A DNA stretch of 64,000 bases. Origin: Stenotrophomonas sp. 169. Its GTDB lineage: Bacteria; Pseudomonadota; Gammaproteobacteria; Xanthomonadales; Xanthomonadaceae. The position numbers and the translations under genes were made by a program. The DNA lies in the NCBI RefSeq assembly GCF_014621775.1, contig NZ_CP061204.1:3802501-3866500 (forward strand), in the 5' to 3' direction. The notes below the pieces were generated by a model. The model saw only the letters and a program-made list of their open reading frames with translations, did not search any database and was not told the DNA's origin. Shown piece after piece: positions 26,653 through 35,542 of the stretch (its first letter is position 1; every line of letters starts with the position of its first letter).

Positions 26653-28761
26653 ATGCCCATGCTCTGGATTTTGTTGCTTACGCTGTTCGTGCTTGCCTGG
26701 CTGTTGCTGGTTTCCAGTAAATGGTTGTGGTGGAAGGCCGGCCTGCTTTCGGTACTGCTGATCGCCCTGAGCACCTGGTGGCTGGTGGACCAGCTGTCCG
26801 GCGACGGATTGAATGCGGCCACGTTGTACCACTTGGGCGCCGATATGGAAGGCGCCGGTGTCTCCGATTTCAAGCAGGTCATCGCGGGCTACATCGCCCT
26901 GCTGCTGGTGTCCCTGCTGCCGTTCGCCCTTGTACGCATCAAGCGCTGGCAACGACCCGGCCGCGGCAAGACACTGTTCGCCAGCTTCGCGGGACTATGG
27001 TTGCTGGCCGTGTGTGTCAGCCCGCTGTTCGCCGACGGCCAGCGTCTTTACTACCAGCTGCGCCCGGTCGATTTCGCTGAGATCGCCCCGGAATACCAGG
27101 TGCCGACGCAGCCGCTGCAGCGCCCGCGCAACATCGTCTGGATCTACGGCGAAAGCCTGGAACGCACCTATCTCGACGAGAGCGTATTCCCCGGCCTGAT
27201 GCCGAATCTCAACCGCTTGGCGGCGCGCTCGCTGGATGTGCGCGGTCTGGATTCGCCGGAGGGCAGCGGCTGGACCATCGCCGGACTGGTCGCATCGATG
27301 TGTGGCGTACCACTGACCACCGCACAGGGCGATGAGAACAGCATGGACCGCATGGGCAGCTTCCTGCCCAAGGCGGTCTGCCTGGGCGACTACCTCAAGC
27401 AGCAGGGCTACACCAACCACTACCTGGGTGGCGCCAACGGTCAGTTCGCCGGCAAGGGGCAGTTCCTCGCCAGCCATGGCTTTGACGAAGTGCACGACCT
27501 TGCCTGGTTCAAACAGCAGAAGAAGGTCGGTCGCATTCACTACTCCGCGTGGGGCGTGCATGACGACGTGCTGCTGGATACCGCCTATCGCCGCTTCGAG
27601 CAGCTGTCACGTGCCGGCGAACCCTTCATGCTCACCACGCTGACCATGGACACCCATCACCCGGCCGGCCACCTGCCGGTGTCGTGCAAGAACGAACGCT
27701 ACGAAAGCCCGCACGGCAACATCGGCCTGCTCAACGCGCTGAAGTGCACGGATCGCCTGATCTCGCAACTGGTGGAGCGTATCCAGGCCAGCCCGCATGG
27801 CAAGGACACGTTGATCGTCGTGTCATCCGATCACCTGGCCATGCCGAACGACCTCAGCCACGTGCTGGCCAAGCAGGAGCGCGAGAACCTGCTGCTGTTC
27901 GTCGGCAAGGACATTGAGCCGCGCCAGCTGCAGGTGGACGATGCGACCACGCTGGACAGCGGGGCGACCCTGCTCAGCCTGCTGGATCCTGCCATCCAGC
28001 GCATCGGCTTCGGCCGCTCGTTGATCGATCCGCAGCGGCCGGCCAGTGCCAGCGTCGCCGCCCGCAAGGACAACGGACGCGACTATCCCAAGTACCTCGC
28101 CTTTGCCCGTTCGTTGTGGCTGGGCGAGCCAACGCGCGAACTGCGCATCGACGACAGCAACCAAGTGATCGTCGGCGTGCAACATGTGCAGCCGCCAGTG
28201 CTGCTGGAGTACGACAAGGACTGGGCACTGAAGACGGTCTACCTGGAAAACACCTCGCGCCAATTCGATGAAGCCGACAAGGACAGCACGCTGGCGTATG
28301 TAGACCGCTGCACCGCCTTTGAGGATGGCTCGGCCGACGGTGACTGGTGCGCGTTGCTGGTCAACCGCGAAAACGGGATCAAGCTGTATCGCGATGATGA
28401 CCTGCGCGGTGGTGTGCAGGTGGATGCAGCGCTGGATGCCTTCGATGGTCCGCGTCCGAGCGTTCGCCAGGCCCACATGATCACCGACAAGGGCCGTCGT
28501 ACCCGTGCTGGCCAGTACATGCTGGAACTGGTGGCCAGCACACAGCCGCAGCGGGGCTTCTGGATCGAAGCAGTCTCGTCGCAGCGGCAGGTGGTGCTGG
28601 CCCAGCAGTGGGTGCAGCCCGATGCGAGCGGCCGCATCAACCTGAGCTTTGGGTTGGATCATGAAGTGGATGATCTGGAGATCCGCGCATGGTTGAACCA
28701 TGCCGAGAAGCTCGCCGTGGATACCTTTGCGCTGGTGCCATCGCGGCGTCCACGCGGATAG
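26653..28761 (+). CDS. opgB: Phosphoglycerol transferase I (OpgB)
   Basis: 702 residues, the length of Xanthomonas OpgB. Four N-terminal membrane helices (residues 1-120) are followed by a periplasmic alkaline-phosphatase-fold domain of the sulfatase superfamily: RNIVWIYGESLERTYLDES, MPNLNRLA, GWTIAGLVASMCGVPL, LTMDTHHPAGHLP and VVSSDHLAMPND are the metal and substrate regions. It moves phosphoglycerol from phosphatidylglycerol onto osmoregulated periplasmic glucans. The ATG at 26653 is used; a second ATG two codons on cannot be told apart. Monocistronic. The beta-sandwich-like C-terminal 200 residues are also found in OpgB homologues. Confidence 0.9.
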   Translation: MPMLWILLLTLFVLAWLLLVSSKWLWWKAGLLSVLLIALSTWWLVDQLSGDGLNAATLYHLGADMEGAGVSDFKQVIAGYIALLLVSLLPFALVRIKRWQRPGRGKTLFASFAGLWLLAVCVSPLFADGQRLYYQLRPVDFAEIAPEYQVPTQPLQRPRNIVWIYGESLERTYLDESVFPGLMPNLNRLAARSLDVRGLDSPEGSGWTIAGLVASMCGVPLTTAQGDENSMDRMGSFLPKAVCLGDYLKQQGYTNHYLGGANGQFAGKGQFLASHGFDEVHDLAWFKQQKKVGRIHYSAWGVHDDVLLDTAYRRFEQLSRAGEPFMLTTLTMDTHHPAGHLPVSCKNERYESPHGNIGLLNALKCTDRLISQLVERIQASPHGKDTLIVVSSDHLAMPNDLSHVLAKQERENLLLFVGKDIEPRQLQVDDATTLDSGATLLSLLDPAIQRIGFGRSLIDPQRPASASVAARKDNGRDYPKYLAFARSLWLGEPTRELRIDDSNQVIVGVQHVQPPVLLEYDKDWALKTVYLENTSRQFDEADKDSTLAYVDRCTAFEDGSADGDWCALLVNRENGIKLYRDDDLRGGVQVDAALDAFDGPRPSVRQAHMITDKGRRTRAGQYMLELVASTQPQRGFWIEAVSSQRQVVLAQQWVQPDASGRINLSFGLDHEVDDLEIRAWLNHAEKLAVDTFALVPSRRPRG

Positions 28762-28811
28762 TGGGTCGAACGGCTGAGCCCCTCGCGAGTGGGGGGGCTG
28801 TATCTGGTGCT

Positions 28812-28920
28812 GGGCCGGGCAGTGGGGCTGGGCGGGGGACGGCAATAGCCGCATCCATGCGTGCCTCGTTTCGCGCCATCCATGGCGCTCAACGCCCCCG
28901 CCCAGCCCCACCACCCGGCC
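28812..28920. repeat. Long palindromic GC element, copy 1
   Basis: Outer arms of 27 bases (28812-28838 with 28894-28920) are complementary at 25 positions, with a G-rich left arm and C-rich right arm. The loop contains CCTCGTTTCGCGCCATCCAT and a further GCCATCCATGGC palindrome. The same core occurs in reverse orientation at 29337-29442. Family unknown to me. Confidence 0.7.
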
Positions 28921-28973
28921 CTCTGACAGGTTTCGGTGCCCGCCACCCGCGCAGAAAAAATGAAGAAAGAGCG

Positions 28974-29278
28974 GTAGCGCCGAGCCGCGCTCGGCGGAGT
29001 GTTTCCGCCAACGGCCCGCTGCGCTCGCCGACCGTGGGTCGGCGCTACCAACTTCGGCCGCAGCAGCGGCCACGGATCAATTAAGGCGGTAGCGCCGAGC
29101 CGTGCTCGGCGGAATGTTTCCGCCAACGGCCCGCTGCGCTCGCCGACCATGGGTCGGCGCTACCAACTTCGGCCGCAGCAGCGGCCACGGATCAATTGAG
29201 GCAGTAGCGCCGAGCCGTGCTCGGCGGAATGTTTCCGCCAACGGCCCGCTGCGCTCGCCGACCATGGGTCGGCGCTAC
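28974..29278. repeat. Three tandem 115-bp units, each a GTAG REP inverted dimer
   Basis: Each unit holds a 75-bp inverted REP dimer that begins GTAGCGCCGAGC and ends GTCGGCGCTAC (28974-29048, 29089-29163, 29204-29278), followed by a 40-base spacer containing TTCGGCCGCAGCAGCGGCC and CACGGATCAATT. The period is exactly 115 bp. Units differ by only a few bases, so the array is recent. Confidence 0.85.
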
Positions 29279-29336
29279 CGATGTCCGCATGTCCGCATGT
29301 CCGACAACTTCCATGGCCGCCATGGACCTGTCGAAG

Positions 29337-29442
29337 GTGGGGCGGGGTGGGTTGGCGGGGGCGTTGAGCGCCATGGATGGCGCGAAACGAGGCCCGCATG
29401 GATGCGGCCCTTGCCGTCCCCCGCCAACCCACCCCGCCCCAC
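29337..29442. repeat. Long palindromic GC element, copy 2 (inverted)
   Basis: A perfect 24-bp outer stem (29337-29360 with 29419-29442) encloses CCATGGATGGCGCGAAACGA, the reverse complement of the core in copy 1. The arms differ from copy 1 (GGGTTGG in place of GGCTGGG) but in a compensated way, keeping the stem paired. That suggests selection for the structure or its recognition. Confidence 0.7.
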
Positions 29443-29535
29443 CAGCACACAGCCCTGCAGCTGTTGCCGTTGCTGTTGCTGTTGCCGTTGCTGTTGCCTT
29501 TGCTTGCTGCACTTGCTCCAACCCGGGCCGCAGAC

Positions 29536-31959
29536 TCAACCTACGGCGTCGGGGTCACGCACCAGATGAATGTCCGTGGGCGCAGACAACGCGATATCCC
29601 GCGCGGCCAATTCCTGCAGCAGGGTGAAAAACAGGTCGCTGCGGGTACCGTATACCTGCCGCGGGCTGGGCACGTAGGCAAAGCTGTTGATCGCCACTTG
29701 GCCACCGCTGATCGAATCGATGAACACCGATGGCGCCGGGTCGCTCAACACGCTCGAATGCGCCTCGTAACTGTCCAGCAGCACCTGCTTCACCGCTGCC
29801 ACGTCTGCATTCAACGGCAGGGTGAACTGGATCTGGATGCGGCCCTGCGCGCTGCCCATGGTCATGTTGCGCACCGTCTTGGTGATCAGCTCCGAGTTCG
29901 GCACGATCAGCGTCGACTTGTCGCCCACGGTGATCTCGGTGGAGCGCACGTTGATCCGGCGGATGTCGCCTTCCTGGTCACCGATCTTGATCCAGTCACC
30001 GATCTTCACCGGCCGCTCGGCCAGCAATATCAAACCAGACACGAAGTTCTGCGTGATCGCCTGCAGGCCGAAACCAATACCCACCGACAACGCACTGACC
30101 ACCAGCGCCAGCTGCCCGAAGCCGATACCCAGTGCACCCAGCGCCCACAGCACCGCCAGGATGATGCCCAGATAGCGCGCCACGGTACTGATCGAGTTCT
30201 GCGCACCCGAGTCCAGCTCGGTCTTCGGCAGGTAGGTATCGACCAGCCAGCGCTGCAGGGCCTGCATCAGCGCCAGCCCAGCCAGCAGCACCACCACGGC
30301 CAGCAGGATCTTGCCGGGCTGCAGCCTGATGTTCGGGCCGATCGGGATGCCGTTCGACAGTGCCTCAACGCTGCCCATCACCGAACCAAGATTGCCGAAC
30401 GGTGCGGTGAAGATCAGCAGCGCCATCAGCACCAGCGCGATGCGGCTGAACGCAGACAACAGCACGCCCGCCTGTTCCACCTGCGCCGCGCTCAAGCCGG
30501 TGGTCAGCACCACGGTGCGGCCAACCCGGCTGTCCGGGTGCAACATCCACGTGCACAGGTCATCGGCGAATTTCAGCAGCAGACTGGTCGTCAGCGCGAC
30601 GATGCCGCCCCATACCAGCTGCGAGGTCACGAACTTGGCGAAATTGAGATAGCCCAGCAGCGAGGCAATGATCGCCGCCACCACCACCACGTTGCCGGCG
30701 ACGCGGGTCAGTACGATCCAGCCACTGCGCTGGGCCGGACCGCGTGCACGCGAATCGGCAGCCTGCGCTTCGGCACGCTCGGCGGCCTCGGCGGTCTGCC
30801 GCCGATGCAGGCGGGACAAGGTCACCAGCATGGCCATGATCAGGCACAGGTAGATCAGTGCGATCACCCCGTCCAGGGCGATGGTGTTGATCTCACTGGT
30901 GCGCGCCGCCCGGTCCACGGCCGCCAGCATGATGCTTACCCAGCTCACCACTGCCGCGCTCCACGCATACTTGCGCAGGTTGCCGGCGGCCCGGTCGTCC
31001 AGCTCCAGCAGCCGCCACGACGGGCGCTTCGGGGCCAGCAGACACGAGCTCAGCGCCACGATGAAGGCGGAGAAACACGTCGCCCCCAGGAAATAGTTGG
31101 ACAGGGTTTGCAGACGCGGCGGGATGGCCCCCACCGCATCCATCGCCGACACCAGTGCCCACGCAGCAAGCCCCGGCAGCAGCGTGCCGACCACCAACAG
31201 CCACACGGCCAGACCGGTGCGGCGCAGGCGGCCCTTGGGGGCATGCTCTGCGGCCGCGTACCGCCGTCCCAGCGCGCGCAGCCACAGTCGCACAGGGAAG
31301 AACAGCACCAGGGCAACGCCAAGGCCCAGCAGCGGCAGGCCCCAGCCCTTGCGCTTCACCGCATCGCGTACGGCGCCTGTCCCCAGCCGATAGAGGGCCA
31401 GCACCCGGGTGGTATCGGTCGGTGCCGTCGCCGCCACCTGTGCCCACAGGGCCGGTGACAGCGGCGAGGCCACCTTGCGGCCCAGCTCTTCGCTGAACTG
31501 GCTGGCGCGCAGTTTTTCTATGTCGGCGGTGAGCTGATTGGCGTTGACCACTGCCAGTTCGGCGCGCTTGATCGTGCCGTCTACCGCGTTGCGTTGCTTG
31601 GTCAGGCTCGTCCGCTGCACGGCCACTTCGCGGGCCTCGGTGCTGCCCTCGGCCACCTCGCCCAGCGGCACCAACTGTTCGGTCAGCTGCGCCAACTGCG
31701 GCTGCAGCGCCTTGGCCGCCGCATTCGCATCATCCTTGGCCGACTGCGCGCGCTCGCTCAGCGTCGCCAGCGTGTCGGGGGTCTCGGCGTCCTCCAGCGA
31801 TGCCCGGGCGGCCTTCAGCGTGGCCTCCGCCCGGGTCACCTGCGCTTCGGGGGTCAGCTCGGCCGGCTCCTGCGCCAGCGAGGGGGCACTGAGCAGGAAC
31901 AGGAACATCAGCAGGCCGGCAAGGGCACCGCGCTTGGCTATCAGGCTGGAAAGAGACAA
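29536..31959 (-). CDS. Large mechanosensitive channel, MscS superfamily with DUF3772
   Basis: 807 residues. Signal peptide (about 1-29), a periplasmic coiled-coil region rich in Ala/Glu/Leu (residues 30-200, DUF3772-like), roughly ten membrane helices and the MscS core near the C-terminus: FGLQAITQNFVSGLILLAER (pore helix TM3), PVKIGDWIKIGDQEGDIRRI, and TEITVGDKSTLIVPNSELIT. It would open under membrane tension in hypo-osmotic shock, like MscK/YbiO. It is alone in its unit and ends next to the repeat-rich gap. Confidence 0.9.
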   Translation of the reverse strand: MSLSSLIAKRGALAGLLMFLFLLSAPSLAQEPAELTPEAQVTRAEATLKAARASLEDAETPDTLATLSERAQSAKDDANAAAKALQPQLAQLTEQLVPLGEVAEGSTEAREVAVQRTSLTKQRNAVDGTIKRAELAVVNANQLTADIEKLRASQFSEELGRKVASPLSPALWAQVAATAPTDTTRVLALYRLGTGAVRDAVKRKGWGLPLLGLGVALVLFFPVRLWLRALGRRYAAAEHAPKGRLRRTGLAVWLLVVGTLLPGLAAWALVSAMDAVGAIPPRLQTLSNYFLGATCFSAFIVALSSCLLAPKRPSWRLLELDDRAAGNLRKYAWSAAVVSWVSIMLAAVDRAARTSEINTIALDGVIALIYLCLIMAMLVTLSRLHRRQTAEAAERAEAQAADSRARGPAQRSGWIVLTRVAGNVVVVAAIIASLLGYLNFAKFVTSQLVWGGIVALTTSLLLKFADDLCTWMLHPDSRVGRTVVLTTGLSAAQVEQAGVLLSAFSRIALVLMALLIFTAPFGNLGSVMGSVEALSNGIPIGPNIRLQPGKILLAVVVLLAGLALMQALQRWLVDTYLPKTELDSGAQNSISTVARYLGIILAVLWALGALGIGFGQLALVVSALSVGIGFGLQAITQNFVSGLILLAERPVKIGDWIKIGDQEGDIRRINVRSTEITVGDKSTLIVPNSELITKTVRNMTMGSAQGRIQIQFTLPLNADVAAVKQVLLDSYEAHSSVLSDPAPSVFIDSISGGQVAINSFAYVPSPRQVYGTRSDLFFTLLQELAARDIALSAPTDIHLVRDPDAVG

Positions 31960-32028
31960 AACAAGGCACCGTCATGCACGGACCACCGCGCGTGCGCGGA
32001 CTATACGACGACCCACGTGGTGAACGGA

Positions 32029-32277
32029 TCAGTACTTCAGGCGCAGCTCTTCCACCTGCGGCTGCTGGGCCAGGTACCAGTCCTGGAAATCCTCTTCCGG
32101 GATCTCTTCCGGGGCATACACCGCAATGGGGTCCCACGCGTGGTCGGTCGGCAGCGGCTGGCGCGGACCGGCACGCAGCGTATAGGTCACGCCGTCGTGC
32201 TCCACCACGTCCTCGGCCTGCTCCCAGCGGGCGCGTTCGAAACTGGATTCGGTTTTCAGCAGGATCACCTGGTACAT
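32029..32277 (-). CDS. Small acidic hypothetical protein
   Basis: 82 residues, acidic (clusters EEIPEED, EQAEDVVEHDG), no signal or membrane helix. Family unknown to me. The ATG at 32277 is favoured because AGGAG lies 8 bases upstream; an ATG two codons earlier has too short a spacing. It precedes the MscS gene on the same strand by 69 bases and may share a transcript. Confidence 0.7.
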   Translation of the reverse strand: MYQVILLKTESSFERARWEQAEDVVEHDGVTYTLRAGPRQPLPTDHAWDPIAVYAPEEIPEEDFQDWYLAQQPQVEELRLKY

Positions 32278-32439
32278 CAGCATCACTCCTTGGTACGTGC
32301 CATCAGCATGGGCCCGCACAGCGGCCCGTTAAAGCCATCCCCTGTTACGCAGCGTTGCGGCTACGCCACGAGAAGGCGGTTTCACCTGTCCATGTCGGCA
32401 CGGGCGGCAAGGTGGCCTACCCCTTCAGGGACAAGACCC

Positions 32440-32934
32440 ATGACCGCCCATAACGACCTCAAGACCGTCCCCGATCTCAAGCTGCCGCGCTACCTCGGCA
32501 CCTGGTACGAAATCGCGCGCCTGCCTATGCGCCACGAGCCGGAGGCCTGCACCGATGTGTCGGCCCATTACAGCCTGCAGGACGACGGCAACATCCGCGT
32601 GCACAACCGCTGCCGCATGGAGGGCGAGATCGAGGAGGCCATCGGCGAAGCAAGCGTGGTCGACAATGACAGCGCCCGGCTTGCCGTCAGCTTCCTGCCC
32701 AAGGGCCTGCGCTGGCTGCCCTTCACCAAGGGCGATTACTGGGTCATCCAGATCGCGCCCGACTACAGCGTGTCGCTGGTCGGCAGCCCGGATCGTGACT
32801 ACCTGTGGTTGCTTTCGCGTACCCCGCACCTGGACAAGACCATCCGCGATCATTATCTGGCCACTGCGCGCCAGCAGGGCTTCGATCTGTCCAAACTGAT
32901 TGATACCCCGCACACCGGCAACCCGACGGCCTGA
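32440..32934 (+). CDS. Lipocalin (Blc-like) without signal peptide
   Basis: 164 residues. Contains the lipocalin signature LPRYLGTWYEIARLPMRHE and the later CRMEGEIEEAIGEA, KGLRWLPFTKGDYWVI and YLWLLSRTPHLD, all typical of bacterial Blc. E. coli Blc is an outer-membrane lipoprotein, but here the protein begins MTAHNDLKTVPDLKLPRYLG, with neither a hydrophobic signal nor a lipobox, and no in-frame extension supplies one. It would therefore be cytoplasmic, unless the start is misplaced. The next gene starts 4 bases after its stop. Confidence 0.85.
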   Translation: MTAHNDLKTVPDLKLPRYLGTWYEIARLPMRHEPEACTDVSAHYSLQDDGNIRVHNRCRMEGEIEEAIGEASVVDNDSARLAVSFLPKGLRWLPFTKGDYWVIQIAPDYSVSLVGSPDRDYLWLLSRTPHLDKTIRDHYLATARQQGFDLSKLIDTPHTGNPTA

Positions 32935-32938
32935 TCCC

Positions 32939-34153
32939 ATGGACCTGAAGAGTGGCTACCCGTACTGGTCCATCCGCAATGGGCTGATCCAGGCGTTTCC
33001 TCCGCTGGAGGCCGACCTGCACTGCGACGTGCTGATCGTGGGGGGAGGCATCACCGGCGCCCTGATTGCCGATGAACTGTCCGCCAATGGGCACGAGGTG
33101 GTGCTGATCGAACAGCGCGACATCGGCTGGGGCAGCACGGCAGCCAGCACGGCGCTGCTGCAGTATGAGATCGATACCCACCTGGTGGACCTCGCCAAGC
33201 AGTACGGCGAGGACGATGCCGCACTGGCCTACCAGGCCTGTGCGGACGCGCTGACACAGCTGCGCGAGGTGACATCCGGCCTGCGCGGGGTGGACTTCAA
33301 ACAGATGGACAGCGTGTACCTGGCCAGCAAGTCGCGCCATGTGGCGGTGCTGCAGGACGAAGGTGCCGCACGCCGACGACACGGGCTGGATGCGCGCTGG
33401 CTGGACAGCGACGCGCTGCGCGAGCGCATGGGCATGGACGGCGCCGGCGCGCTGCTGACCCGTCAGGCCGCCCGTGTCGATCCTTACTGCCTGACCTACC
33501 GCTTGCTGGAGCGGGTAAAACGGCGCGGTGGCCACGTGCATGACCGCACCGTGCTGCATGCCCTGGAGCCCACCACACGCGGCGTCACCGCCCGCACCGA
33601 ATCCGGGGTGGAGATCCGCGCGAAGCACGTGGTACTGGCGCAGGGTTACGCCAACCAACAGTGGCTGGACAAGCGCGTCGCGCGCAATCGCAGCAGCTAC
33701 GCGTTGATCACCGACCCCCTGCACGAAGACGAACTGGGCGCATTGGCCGGCACGATGGTGTGGGAGAGCGCACGCCCCTATCTCTACCTGCGCAGCACGG
33801 GCGACAAGCGACTGCTGCTGGGCGGCCTGGACGACACGGTGGATGTGCCCGCGCGCCGCGACCGGCGGGTGGACAGCAAGTCGAAGAAGCTGTTGAAAGG
33901 GTTGAAGCAGTGGTTCCCTGCGCTGGATCCCACTCCGGCGTTTGCGTGGGCCGGGACGTTCGCCGAAACCGCGGACGGTCTGCCCTTCTTCGGCGTGCAC
34001 GCGCAATGGGGCCCGAGGGTGCAGTTCGCGATGGCCTACGGTGGCAACGGCATCACCTATTCGACGATAGGCGCCGGGCTGCTGCGTGCCAACATCGAAC
34101 GCCGACGCCACCCGCTGCAAGCGTTGTTCTCGTTCGAGCGGCTGGAACGCTGA
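32939..34153 (+). CDS. FAD-dependent oxidoreductase (DAO family)
   Basis: 404 residues. FAD-binding motif CDVLIVGGGITGALIADEL with VVLIEQRDIGWGSTAASTAL after it, and the C-terminal GLPFFGVHAQWGP...YGGNGITYSTIGA that closes the FAD pocket. These are features of the D-amino-acid oxidase/glycine oxidase superfamily (cf. PuuB, gamma-glutamylputrescine oxidase). Substrate unknown. Translationally close to the lipocalin gene (4-base gap), which suggests a shared transcript, perhaps related to lipid or amine metabolism; this is inference. Start at 32939 gives the family N-terminus. Confidence 0.87.
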   Translation: MDLKSGYPYWSIRNGLIQAFPPLEADLHCDVLIVGGGITGALIADELSANGHEVVLIEQRDIGWGSTAASTALLQYEIDTHLVDLAKQYGEDDAALAYQACADALTQLREVTSGLRGVDFKQMDSVYLASKSRHVAVLQDEGAARRRHGLDARWLDSDALRERMGMDGAGALLTRQAARVDPYCLTYRLLERVKRRGGHVHDRTVLHALEPTTRGVTARTESGVEIRAKHVVLAQGYANQQWLDKRVARNRSSYALITDPLHEDELGALAGTMVWESARPYLYLRSTGDKRLLLGGLDDTVDVPARRDRRVDSKSKKLLKGLKQWFPALDPTPAFAWAGTFAETADGLPFFGVHAQWGPRVQFAMAYGGNGITYSTIGAGLLRANIERRRHPLQALFSFERLER

Positions 34154-34175
34154 CCGCCCGTACGACACCCTGACG

Positions 34176-34198
34176 GTAGCGCCGAGCCACGCTCGGCG
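34176..34198 (+). repeat. GTAG-type REP element, single
   Basis: GTAGCGCCGAGCCACGCTCG forms a hairpin (GCCGAGC / GCTCGGC) 22 bases after the stop of the FAD oxidoreductase gene. Confidence 0.8.
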
Positions 34199-34363
34199 AG
34201 CAACGCGGCGCCTTCCCATCAGCCGTCGGCCGTCCGGCGCCGCCCGGGCAATCACCGCACGGCTACCGCAACCGCGCCACGACAGGCATCATTCAAGCTG
34301 CAGCTGCTAGCGTCGCCATGAGGGCCGCGCGCCCTGCCCCGTCCGCTGCTGGAGCGTTCCGTC

Positions 34364-34864
34364 ATGATCCGCCCCCTGATCCTGCTCTGCCTGGCCTGCG
34401 CACCGTCCCTGGTGATGGCGCAGAGTGCAGCCGGTGCCACCGGCCCGCAGTCCGCGACCGGTCTCAATCTGGCCGTACCCAGCGAGCCGCTGCGCTATCT
34501 CAACGATCCCAGCTTCCAGCAGGACGCACCGGGCACGTATTACGGCGACAAGAGCGGCCCGCTGCCGCGTGGCGAGGACGGACGCGTGGCCGAGGTCACC
34601 GATGACAAGCTGCGCGTATCAGGCAGTGTCAGCACCGGCATCGGCTATTCCGAGGGCTACGGCAACAGCCACTACAACGCCGCCTCGTTGAACCTCAGCA
34701 AGAACTACACCACCGACGAGGGCAAGACCCGCGGCGTGAACGTCAACATCCATGTCAGCGAAGGCAAGGGGCCCGGGTTCTACGGCCCTTGGGGTGGCGG
34801 TTACGGCGGCGACTTCGGTCCCGGCCCGGGGTACTGGGACCGCCCGCCACCGTTCGGCTGGTAA
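34364..34864 (+). CDS. Secreted hypothetical protein with Gly/aromatic-rich tail
   Basis: 166 residues with a signal peptide (MIRPLILLCLACAPSLVMAQ) cut after about residue 19. The mature part has a short conserved-looking segment (DNPSFQQ-like; VTDDKLRVSGSVSTGIGYSE) and a beta-like stretch. The last 35 residues are rich in Gly, Pro, Tyr and Trp (GPWGGGYGGDFGPGPGYW), typical of low-complexity surface or periplasmic tails. No family recognised. An earlier in-frame ATG would remove the clean signal peptide layout. Confidence 0.65.
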   Translation: MIRPLILLCLACAPSLVMAQSAAGATGPQSATGLNLAVPSEPLRYLNDPSFQQDAPGTYYGDKSGPLPRGEDGRVAEVTDDKLRVSGSVSTGIGYSEGYGNSHYNAASLNLSKNYTTDEGKTRGVNVNIHVSEGKGPGFYGPWGGGYGGDFGPGPGYWDRPPPFGW

Positions 34865-34920
34865 GCCCCGCCACGCTGGGCGGGATCTGGGCACGTCGCG
34901 GGATCCTGACCGGTTCGCCG

Positions 34921-34948
34921 CTGCGCTCGCCGAGCATGGCTCGGCGCT
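34921..34948 (-). repeat. Decayed GTAG-type REP
   Basis: CTGCGCTCGCCGAGCATGGC followed by TCGGCGCT; the hairpin remains but the terminal CTAC has become CTCC. It sits in the 113-bp gap between the two convergent secreted-protein genes. Confidence 0.55.
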
Positions 34949-34977
34949 CCCAGTCCGGGATCCGCCTTCGGCGTGGA

Positions 34978-35421
34978 TCAATCCAACCAGCCATCACGCT
35001 CGCTGGCCAGCAGCCGGCCGTCATGCCCGCTCAGGCGCACGTCCACTTTCTGGTTGCGGTCATTACGCGCTTCCAGCTTCCACGTCGCGCCGTCCCGCTC
35101 GACCGAATGGATCTCACGCAGACCCTGGTCCTTCGCCTTCGCCAGCAGCTGATCGATGCTCAGCTGTGCACGGCCATCGAACTCGTCAAAGATCTCGCCG
35201 GTCTTCGGGTCGACATAGACCTCGCGGAAACGACCATCGTCGCGGGTCACGTCCGCTTCCCACAGACCATCGTCCTTCTCGATTTCATGGATGCGGCTGT
35301 AGCCGGCATCGCGCAGTTTCTGTTCCACCTGGGCCAAGCCCAGCGGGGCCGCATGGGCGGCGGCAGCGGTGCCCAGCAGGGCGGCGACGGTAGCAGTGGC
35401 GATCAGGGACAGCTTCTTCAT
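34978..35421 (-). CDS. Periplasmic PepSY-domain protein (two PepSY repeats)
   Basis: 147 residues with a signal peptide (MKKLSLIATATVAALLGTAA, cut after AHA). Two PepSY modules follow: residues about 28-87 (LGLAQVEQKLRDAGYSRIHE...VYVDPKTGEIFDEFDG) and 88-147 (SIDQLLAKAKDQGLREIHSV...VRLSGHDGRLLASERDGW). PepSY proteins often inhibit or sense for neighbouring regulators or proteases. It is divergent from a second PepSY gene that starts the PhoPQ-like operon, so both may be controlled by that system. Confidence 0.85.
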   Translation of the reverse strand: MKKLSLIATATVAALLGTAAAAHAAPLGLAQVEQKLRDAGYSRIHEIEKDDGLWEADVTRDDGRFREVYVDPKTGEIFDEFDGRAQLSIDQLLAKAKDQGLREIHSVERDGATWKLEARNDRNQKVDVRLSGHDGRLLASERDGWLD

Positions 35422-35480
35422 GGGGTTCTCCTGGGGGGTGGACCAATGCAGGTCCGGCCAACACAGTCTGCGCACCCCAC

Positions 35481-35519
35481 CTAACAGCTGCTTAGCCCAC
35501 GCTGTTAGCCAACGGTTAG
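35481..35519. promoter_or_regulatory. PhoP/OmpR-type direct repeat operator and -10 box between divergent PepSY genes
   Basis: On the plus strand two hexamers TGTTAG and GGTTAG are spaced by five bases (35503-35519), the geometry of a PhoP box. A -10-like TATTAC follows 10 bases downstream (35530-35535), just where a PhoP-activated promoter has it. Facing the other way, GGCTAA-N5-TGTTAG is found on the minus strand (35497-35481), towards the other PepSY gene. Assignment to the adjacent response regulator is inference. Confidence 0.55.
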
Positions 35520-35542
35520 TCGGCCGCGCTATTACTACGCCC

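Larger units (their letters stand above)
28762..29535. other. Repeat-rich intergenic region
   Basis: A 774-bp gap between opgB and the MscS gene that holds no credible gene. From left to right: a C/G hairpin (28779-28799), a long palindromic element (28812-28920), three tandem 115-bp REP-dimer units (28974-29278), a short ATGTCCGC tandem (29281-29300), an inverted second copy of the palindromic element (29337-29442), and a CTGTTG/CCGTTG hexamer microsatellite at about 29459-29502. Confidence 0.85.

Noticed and set aside
28974..29278. CRISPR or integron attC array
   Set aside because: Units are 115 bp with hairpins closed by GTAG, and the interspersed 40-bp sequence is also repeated, so there are no unique spacers. 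No integrase is present. REP dimers explain it.
29459..29502. CTGTTG/CCGTTG microsatellite as a coding repeat
   Set aside because: It lies in the intergenic gap. Frames across it include only repeat and REP sequence and lack a ribosome site.
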